A stretch of DNA of 64,000 nt from CAWUEX02 sp038148375 (GTDB lineage: Bacteria > Pseudomonadota > Alphaproteobacteria > Rhodospirillales > Rhodospirillaceae), in contig JAYQVH010000003.1 of NCBI GenBank assembly GCA_038148375.1, forward strand, positions 1 to 64,000. Reading direction: 5' to 3'. Position 1 is the first letter of the stretch, and the number at the start of each line of letters is the position of its first letter. Below the pieces are notes generated by a model. The model was not told the origin of the DNA, ran no database searches, and saw nothing but the letters and a program-made list of their open reading frames with translations. Position numbers and translations under genes: made by a program. Below, in pieces: positions 58,521 through 64,000 of the stretch.

Positions 58521-60244
58521 GCGATCAACGCAACATGTTTCTGGCGATCGTGCTGTCGATGGCCATCCTGTTTGGCTGGGACTACTTCTTCGGCCTCGAC
58601 CCGGCTCCGGTGGGGGAGACCGCCGCGACGCAATCTGCCGACGGCACGCCCAGCGGCCCGGCGGCACCGGCAGGCGCGCCTGGCCTCCAATCCGTTCCGT
58701 CACCCGCGGCGGCGCCGATCAACCGGTCGGAGGCACTTGAAACTGTCACTCGTGCGCGCATATCGACCGACAGTCTGCACGGTTCGATCCCGCTGAAAGG
58801 CGTGCGCTTCGACGATCTGACCCTGGTCAAGTATCGCGAGACCGTCGATCCCGACAGCGACGAAATTGTTCTGCTGTCGCCGTCAGGCGCGCCCAACCCC
58901 TACTACGCCGAAATCGGCTGGCTGAGCAGCGACAGCACACACTCCATGCCCAACCAGCAGACGGAATGGTCGACCGGGTTGCAGAATCCGACGCTAAGCG
59001 CCGACCGGCCGCTGGTCCTGACCTGGGACAACGGCACCGGCCTGGTGTTCCGACGCACCATCACGGTGGATCAGGACTACATGTTCACGATCTATGACGA
59101 GGTCGAGAACCAGACAGACACGGCGATCAGCCTGTACCCATATGGCTTGGTGGCGCGCATTGGCACGCCCGAGGTGCTCGGCTTCTTTATTCTGCACGAA
59201 GGTCCGCTCGGCGTATTCGACGACACGTTGAAGGAAGTCGACTACGACGATCTTCAAGACAATCCCGTTGAAGAAATTTCCTCTGCCGTTGGAGGATGGA
59301 TCGGGTTCACTGACAAGTACTGGCTGACCGTTGTGGCACACGATCAGGACGAAGGCGTGCAATCCGCCTTCCGTCACTCCGCACCCAACGGACGCGACCG
59401 GTATCAGACGGATTTCCGCACCCAGGAGCCGGTGGTGATTGAGCCGGGTGAAACATCCGGTGCGAAAACGTTTCTGTTCTCCGGCGCCAAGGAAGTGGAG
59501 CTGCTGGACGGGTACGCCAACGATCTCGGCATCGCCCGCTTTGATTTGGCAATCGATTTCGGCTGGTTCTATTTCATGACCAAGCCGTTCTTTTACACCC
59601 TGATCTGGTTGCAGGAAGTGCTTGGCAATTTCGGTTTAGCGATTCTCGCGCTCACCATCGGCCTGCGCCTGCTGCTGTATCCGCTCGCGGACAAGCAGTT
59701 CAAAGCCATGACCAAGCTGAAGAAGCTGCAGCCGGAAATGAAAAAGATTCAGGAGCGCCACGCGGACGACCGGCAGCGCATGAATCAAGAGATGATGGAA
59801 CTGTACAAGCGCGAGAAGGCCAATCCGGCCGCGGGCTGTCTGCCGATCCTGATTCAGATCCCGATTTTCTTTGCGCTCTACAAGGTTCTTTTTGTCACCA
59901 TTGAAATGCGCCATGAGCCGTTCTACGGCTGGATCAACGACCTGTCCGCGCCCGATCCGACCAGCATCTTCAACCTGTTCGGACTGCTGCCGTTCGGTGT
60001 GCCGGCATTCCTGGCGATAGGTGCCTGGCCGATCATCATGGGCCTCACCATGTGGCTGCAGCAGAGACTCAACCCGGCGCCGACCGATCCGATGCAGGCC
60101 AAGATCATGAGCTTCCTGCCCATTATCTTCACCTTCCTGCTGGCGACGTTCCCGGCGGGCCTGGTGATTTACTGGGCGTGGAGCAACGCGCTGGGTATTC
60201 TTCAGCAGTGGATCATCATGCGCCGCGCCGGCGTGAAAGCTTAA
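58517..60244 (+). CDS. yidC: Membrane protein insertase YidC
   Basis: The ATG at 58517 overlaps the yidD stop; a longer upstream frame lies inside yidD. The 575-residue protein inserts and folds inner-membrane proteins. Helix 1 is at ~6-22, followed by a large periplasmic beta-sandwich domain (~60-345) and five C-terminal helices from ~352. The conserved core FGLAILALTIGLRLLLYPLA, the cytoplasmic hairpin with KLQPEMKKIQERHADD, and AAGCLPILIQIPIFFALYKV are present. A Pro/Ala-rich linker follows helix 1. Assignment firm. Confidence 0.95.
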   Translation: MSDQRNMFLAIVLSMAILFGWDYFFGLDPAPVGETAATQSADGTPSGPAAPAGAPGLQSVPSPAAAPINRSEALETVTRARISTDSLHGSIPLKGVRFDDLTLVKYRETVDPDSDEIVLLSPSGAPNPYYAEIGWLSSDSTHSMPNQQTEWSTGLQNPTLSADRPLVLTWDNGTGLVFRRTITVDQDYMFTIYDEVENQTDTAISLYPYGLVARIGTPEVLGFFILHEGPLGVFDDTLKEVDYDDLQDNPVEEISSAVGGWIGFTDKYWLTVVAHDQDEGVQSAFRHSAPNGRDRYQTDFRTQEPVVIEPGETSGAKTFLFSGAKEVELLDGYANDLGIARFDLAIDFGWFYFMTKPFFYTLIWLQEVLGNFGLAILALTIGLRLLLYPLADKQFKAMTKLKKLQPEMKKIQERHADDRQRMNQEMMELYKREKANPAAGCLPILIQIPIFFALYKVLFVTIEMRHEPFYGWINDLSAPDPTSIFNLFGLLPFGVPAFLAIGAWPIIMGLTMWLQQRLNPAPTDPMQAKIMSFLPIIFTFLLATFPAGLVIYWAWSNALGILQQWIIMRRAGVKA

Positions 60245-60269
60245 CCCGCGCACGCGCAGGGAGACGATC

Positions 60270-60914
60270 ATGCCGGAGTTGGCGCCACCCGATGCAGCAG
60301 TGGACGGCCGCCGTCTGTTCGGCGGCGAGTGCACGTTCGTCCTGGGCGCGGCGGACCTTGCCCAGGTTCCTGACTCAACCCTGCCCGAAATTGCCTTCGC
60401 CGGACGCTCCAACGTCGGCAAGTCGAGCCTGGTCAACGCCCTGACCGGCCGCAAGACATTGGCGCGCACCTCGGTCACGCCGGGGCGGACGCAGCAGCTC
60501 AACTTCTTCGATATCGGCAGCCGGCTGATGCTCGCGGACCTGCCCGGCTACGGCTACGCCCGCGCGCCGAAAAAAGAAGTCGATGCCTGGACCCGTCTGG
60601 TCAAGGCCTACCTGATGGGACGGCCACAACTGCGCCGCGTCTGCGTGCTGATCGACAGCCGCCACGGCCTCAAAGCCAACGACCGCGAGGTCATGAAAGA
60701 TTTGGACGATGCGGCGGTTAACTACCAATTGATTCTGACCAAGGCAGATAAAGTCAAACCGGGACCATTGGCCAAGACGCTGGAAGCGGTTAAGAAAGAG
60801 GCCGCGACCCACCCGGCAGCGTATCCGGAGATTGTGGTGACCAGTTCCGCCAAAGGAACCGGGGTTGCCGACCTGCAAGCCGCGCTGTCACAATTGGCGT
60901 TGCCGCCCGGCTAA
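60270..60914 (+). CDS. engB: Ribosome biogenesis GTP-binding protein EngB (YsxC/YihA)
   Basis: The 214-residue GTPase helps assemble the large ribosomal subunit. All G motifs are visible: GRSNVGKSSL (G1), TSVTPGRTQ (G2), LADLPGYGYA (G3), LTKADK (G4) and SSAKG (G5). GGGAGACG precedes the ATG. It sits between yidC and argB, a common alphaproteobacterial order. Confidence 0.95.
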   Translation: MPELAPPDAAVDGRRLFGGECTFVLGAADLAQVPDSTLPEIAFAGRSNVGKSSLVNALTGRKTLARTSVTPGRTQQLNFFDIGSRLMLADLPGYGYARAPKKEVDAWTRLVKAYLMGRPQLRRVCVLIDSRHGLKANDREVMKDLDDAAVNYQLILTKADKVKPGPLAKTLEAVKKEAATHPAAYPEIVVTSSAKGTGVADLQAALSQLALPPG

Positions 60915-60937
60915 CACGTAAGAAGAACCTGAGAGAC

Positions 60938-61834
60938 ATGTCGAAAGCAGACGAGCACGCGGAGTGGCTTGAGAAGGCCGGTATTCTGGCCGATGCCCTG
61001 CCCTATATGCGCGAATTCACCGGTGAGACCGTGGTTGTCAAATACGGCGGCCATGCCATGGGTGACGCGTCGCTCGCGGCAGACTTCGCCCGCGATATCG
61101 TTCTCCTCAAACAGGTCGGCATCAATCCCGTCGTCGTGCACGGCGGCGGACCGCAGATCGGTGAGATGCTCGACCGGCTCAAGATTCAAAGCACGTTTGT
61201 CGATGGGCTGCGCGTCACCGATGCGGCGACGGTCGACATTGTCGAAATGGTGTTGTGCGGATCGATCAACAAACAGATCGTCATCGCGATCAACGCCGCC
61301 GGCGGATTTGCCGTCGGGTTGTCCGGCAAGGACGGCAGCCTGATCAAGGCACGCAAGCTGCGGCGATCAAAAAAGGATCCGGGCTCAAACATCGAGAAAA
61401 TTCTCGACCTGGGATTCGTCGGCGAACCGGAGGAGATTAATCCGCATATTCTGCGCACGCTGGAGGAATCGGACATCATTCCGGTGATCGCCCCGATCGG
61501 CGTCGGCAGCAGCGGCGAGACCTACAACATCAACGCCGACACGTCGGCCGGCGCGATTGCCGCCGCCGTCGGCGCGACGCGGCTGTTGATGCTGACGGAT
61601 GTTGCCGGGGTGCTCAGTGACACCAAGCAACTGATGCCGGAAATTACGGTCGAGCGGGCGCGCACTCTGATTCAGGCAGGGACAATATCCGGCGGCATGA
61701 TTCCGAAAGTCGAGACCTGTGTGCGCGCGGTCGAGAGCGGCGTTGATGCCGCGGTGATTCTCGATGGCCGCGTGCCTCATGCCGTGTTGCTGGAATTGTT
61801 TACCCCGCACGGCGCCGGCACGCTCATCCGCTAG
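60938..61834 (+). CDS. argB: Acetylglutamate kinase
   Basis: The 298-residue enzyme phosphorylates N-acetylglutamate, the second step of arginine synthesis, in the cytoplasm. The motifs VVVKYGGHAMG, VVHGGGPQIGEML, LTDVAGVL and TISGGMIPKVETC are intact. The N-terminal helix (AEWLEKAGILADALPYMREF) typical of arginine-sensitive hexameric enzymes is present, so feedback inhibition by arginine is likely. It follows engB by 23 bases and precedes the HAD gene by three. Confidence 0.95.
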   Translation: MSKADEHAEWLEKAGILADALPYMREFTGETVVVKYGGHAMGDASLAADFARDIVLLKQVGINPVVVHGGGPQIGEMLDRLKIQSTFVDGLRVTDAATVDIVEMVLCGSINKQIVIAINAAGGFAVGLSGKDGSLIKARKLRRSKKDPGSNIEKILDLGFVGEPEEINPHILRTLEESDIIPVIAPIGVGSSGETYNINADTSAGAIAAAVGATRLLMLTDVAGVLSDTKQLMPEITVERARTLIQAGTISGGMIPKVETCVRAVESGVDAAVILDGRVPHAVLLELFTPHGAGTLIR

Positions 61835-61837
61835 CGC

Positions 61838-62515
61838 ATGAGTCACGACCTGGCCGCGACCCTCGGGCGCATCGACACCTGGGTCTTCGATCTGGACAAC
61901 ACGCTATACCCCGCGTCAGCGAATTTGTTCCCGCAGATCGACGTGCGGATGAAAGCGTTCATCGGCGACCTTCTCGGCCTTGATCCGGACAACGCCTTTA
62001 AGCTGCAAAAACAGTACTACCGCGAGCACGGCACGACGCTGCGCGGATTGATGCTTAACCACGACGTTGAGCCTGAGACGTTTCTGGAGTTCGTCCACGA
62101 CATCGATCATTCGGTGCTCGCACCCGACGACGAACTTGACGGCCTTCTCGGAGCCCTTCCCGGCCGCAAACTCATCCACACCAACGGATCGGCGCGGCAC
62201 GCGGCAGAAGTATTGAATGCACTGGGCGTCATGGAGCGGTTCGAGGCGATCTTCGACATCTCTGCCGGATCCTACATTCCCAAGCCGCACCCGGATTCGT
62301 ACAAGCAGTTTCTAACCAGCCACGCGTTCGAGCCGTCCACAGCGATCATGTTCGAGGACTCGGTGAAAAATCTCGCGCCCGCGGCTGAACTCGGTATGGC
62401 CACGGTGCTGGTCTATCACGACAGCGTCGCGGATGCGGAACCGTGGCCTGAGCATTGTCACTTCACGACATCGGATTTGAAAGCGTGGCTACGCGATGCG
62501 CTGAACGCGCTTTAG
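61838..62515 (+). CDS. HAD-family pyrimidine 5'-nucleotidase
   Basis: The 225-residue protein has the HAD motifs WVFDLDNTLYPAS (nucleophile Asp and acid Asp), IHTNGSARHA (motif II), IPKPHPDSY (motif III Lys) and MFEDSVKN (motif IV). Size and order with argB match the alphaproteobacterial pyrimidine 5'-nucleotidase group, which removes phosphate from UMP or CMP-like nucleotides. It starts three bases after argB and is the last gene of this plus-strand block. Confidence 0.9.
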   Translation: MSHDLAATLGRIDTWVFDLDNTLYPASANLFPQIDVRMKAFIGDLLGLDPDNAFKLQKQYYREHGTTLRGLMLNHDVEPETFLEFVHDIDHSVLAPDDELDGLLGALPGRKLIHTNGSARHAAEVLNALGVMERFEAIFDISAGSYIPKPHPDSYKQFLTSHAFEPSTAIMFEDSVKNLAPAAELGMATVLVYHDSVADAEPWPEHCHFTTSDLKAWLRDALNAL

Positions 62516-62525
62516 GCCGCGTGCG

Positions 62526-63842
62526 TCAGCCGGTCTTGGCCTCTTCGCTGAACAGTTCGATCTGCCACGTCATTTCTGATTCGGTGGCGTCGTAGGCTCC
62601 GTCCGGCCGGGGCGTGATGATTTCGTCCGGCGGCACGCGGCCAAGCGTCATTTGGATATGCACCGCGTCCTGTGCTGAAAACCCGGCTTTCCAGCTGAGT
62701 GCCTGCATGCCTTTGGCGCTGCGCGAATTCACCGCCGCGCGGATCGCCGCCTGGTCGACACCGGCCAGGTGCGCCATGGCGACAAAGGCGAACGGCATAT
62801 TGCCGTCGTCCAGCGCCGTCATGACATGCTCAGGCATTAACAGGTTCTGCTCTGACAGGGTGTTGACCTGTTGATGGGCAAGCGCGACCGCATCCGGATC
62901 CAAGGTTTCCGAGTCGAAGTCCGGCGGCAGCATGCGTTCCGTGCTCTGGTCCTTCTTCAGCTTGGAATGCACGACATCACGCAGCCGTGCGGTAGTTTCC
63001 GGCGGGAAATCGGCCCTGCTGGCAAGCTCCTCGATGAGGTGGTCGGCGACGAACGACGCGATGCGGAGCGCGGCGGCGCTGCCGATTTCATTACGCCGCA
63101 CCAGCGGTTCATGCCACGACTTTTGCGGCGGCGCGGTGGCGATAATCGCATCCAACGTCTCTTCGCGAATTTGCGCACTCTTGTTGCCGAGCAATGCGGC
63201 GACCGCCGAAGAGTCGCCGGTGTGGAAAATCGCGTCCGAGACGGCGTACGCAACCCCTTCGCGTTTTGAAATCGCCGTCAAGGATGCGCTGAGCGGACTG
63301 CTGGCGATCACTGCCAGCAAATCCTCGTCCGACAGCACTGGCGAAAACTGCAAGACCGGTGCGGCGACGGACGCGTCCTGATCGTTCGCCAGCGCCAAAA
63401 TGACATCGCGCGGCGCCGTAGGTACCAGCTTGAGCGTATCCGACAGGATACGCCGAATGCGCGGCATCTGATCGCGGGCGAGCAGAGACAGAGCCTGTTG
63501 GGTTGTCCGCCAGGCCTTATCCATGTCGTCCGCCGACAGATCGGGAATCAGATTGCCGAGGCGCTGCGCTAGGTCAGCTCTGACATCGTCGGCGGAATCT
63601 TCGGCCAGCACAGTGGTGGCTTTCTGGGGCGCCATCGGATTGGCCGCGACAGCCCGGCGGACATCCGTATCGGGGTCCTGCGCGAGGTAAAACAAAATCT
63701 CCGGTTCGACATCGGTGCGCGCCGCAAGCGCGGCGCGGACTTCGCGATCCGAATGATCCAGCAGGTCCCGGGCCTGTTCATAACCGATCGTGCTCTCGGT
63801 ACTTCCCAGGAGACGCAGCAATTGTGCCTTTGCCTCAGTCAT
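62526..63842 (-). CDS. DUF2336-family protein
   Basis: The 438-residue protein is made of repeated ~35-residue helical units resembling HEAT/ARM repeats (for example LLDHSDREVRAALAART and FYLAQDPDTDVRRAVAAN), typical of DUF2336 proteins, which are common in Rhodospirillales and related alphaproteobacteria. No signal peptide or membrane segment. The ATG overlaps the stop of the upstream GGDEF gene (ATGA), so the two are translated together. This suggests a scaffold or effector role in c-di-GMP signalling; inferred only. Confidence 0.85.
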   Translation of the reverse strand: MTEAKAQLLRLLGSTESTIGYEQARDLLDHSDREVRAALAARTDVEPEILFYLAQDPDTDVRRAVAANPMAPQKATTVLAEDSADDVRADLAQRLGNLIPDLSADDMDKAWRTTQQALSLLARDQMPRIRRILSDTLKLVPTAPRDVILALANDQDASVAAPVLQFSPVLSDEDLLAVIASSPLSASLTAISKREGVAYAVSDAIFHTGDSSAVAALLGNKSAQIREETLDAIIATAPPQKSWHEPLVRRNEIGSAAALRIASFVADHLIEELASRADFPPETTARLRDVVHSKLKKDQSTERMLPPDFDSETLDPDAVALAHQQVNTLSEQNLLMPEHVMTALDDGNMPFAFVAMAHLAGVDQAAIRAAVNSRSAKGMQALSWKAGFSAQDAVHIQMTLGRVPPDEIITPRPDGAYDATESEMTWQIELFSEEAKTG

Positions 63843-64000
63843 GACCCACCGCCAACAGGTTCAGGCGCGATGGCGAAGCGGCCCTTACCGCCCTTCTTGG
63901 CGCTGTACATGGCCTCATCGGCCCGAGCCAGCAGGGCGTCGAGTTTTTCACCGGACTTGGGCGCGAGCACGGCGATCCCGATCGACATACCGAGAGGCTT
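63839..64000 (-). CDS. GGDEF-domain protein, C-terminal end (cut by window edge)
   Basis: The last 53 residues of a gene entering from the right edge. They read SIGIAVLAPKSGEKLDALLARADEAMYSAKKGGKGRFAI, with one cut to respect length: the segments SIGIAVLAP, LLARADEAMYSAK and KGGKGRFAI match the C-terminal end of diguanylate cyclase GGDEF domains. The active-site loop lies outside the window, so activity cannot be judged. The stop codon overlaps the DUF2336 start. Confidence 0.85.
   Translation of the reverse strand, partial: KPLGMSIGIAVLAPKSGEKLDALLARADEAMYSAKKGGKGRFAIAPEPVGGGS

Noticed and set aside
1..64000. CRISPR arrays, insertion sequences, phage or integrase genes
   Set aside because: No regularly spaced repeats, transposase motifs or integrase signatures were seen on either strand.

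Overview
The window looks like part of the chromosome of a high-GC alphaproteobacterium, probably a Rhodospirillales-like lineage. The best evidence is the block at the right end (57.7-62.5 kb): rpmH, rnpA, yidD, yidC, engB, argB and a HAD pyrimidine 5'-nucleotidase, followed by a DUF2336 gene coupled to a GGDEF gene. panB-panC and a tRNA-Arg(ACG) add to a chromosomal, vertically inherited background. I saw no insertion sequence, integrase, phage module or CRISPR array. Two places are clearly less GC-rich than the rest: the truncated gene at the left edge and a lipoprotein gene at 14.2-15.3 kb.

Left third (0.4-15.3 kb): an accessory catabolic region. A class I methyltransferase gene diverges from a three-gene overlapping unit (LeuC-like, LeuD-like, isocitrate lyase/PEP mutase-type lyase) that resembles 2,3-dimethylmalate dehydratase plus lyase. 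A long co-directional run follows: an isochorismatase-fold amidohydrolase, two tandem PuuE-like polysaccharide-deacetylase-fold proteins, five tandem VOC-fold paralogues (four with Tat-like export signals), an exported RidA protein and an enoyl-CoA hydratase-like protein.

Middle (15.3-36.1 kb): small membrane proteins (DUF1761, DUF423), an HD phosphohydrolase, a CHASE-PAS histidine kinase next to a receiver protein with a FliM-like C-terminal peptide, a ferredoxin-reductase-type flavoprotein, malonyl-CoA synthetase, a mercaptopyruvate sulfurtransferase, two glutathione-transferase-fold proteins, an exported protein with a twin HdeA-like repeat, an ABC exporter, an acyl-CoA ligase, an orphan TRAP-type binding protein, an enolase-superfamily enzyme, a sulfotransferase-like protein, an MmgE/PrpD protein and a nucleotidyltransferase.

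The most unusual locus is 36.3-44.8 kb. Eight tightly packed genes encode an exported Gly/Ser-rich protein, a lipoprotein, a TPR protein, a PEGA-repeat/sulfatase-modifying-factor-fold protein, a small exported protein, a MotA/TolQ/ExbB-type channel and two paralogous membrane-anchored VWA proteins. Both VWA proteins carry the same acidic transmembrane motif (FSLxFLDIxxCGxGA). I infer an ion-driven envelope machine in which two different VWA proteins replace MotB/ExbD.

Right part (45-57.5 kb): a second methyltransferase with a small coiled-coil protein; a porin-like/PstS-like/class III adenylate cyclase operon preceded by an FNR-type box at a class II position; tRNA-Arg beside a cluster of palindromes; a lipoprotein with a degenerate OmpA-like end; panB-panC; a histidine kinase; and a flavoprotein disulfide reductase overlapping a TVP38/TMEM64 membrane protein. 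The housekeeping block closes the window.
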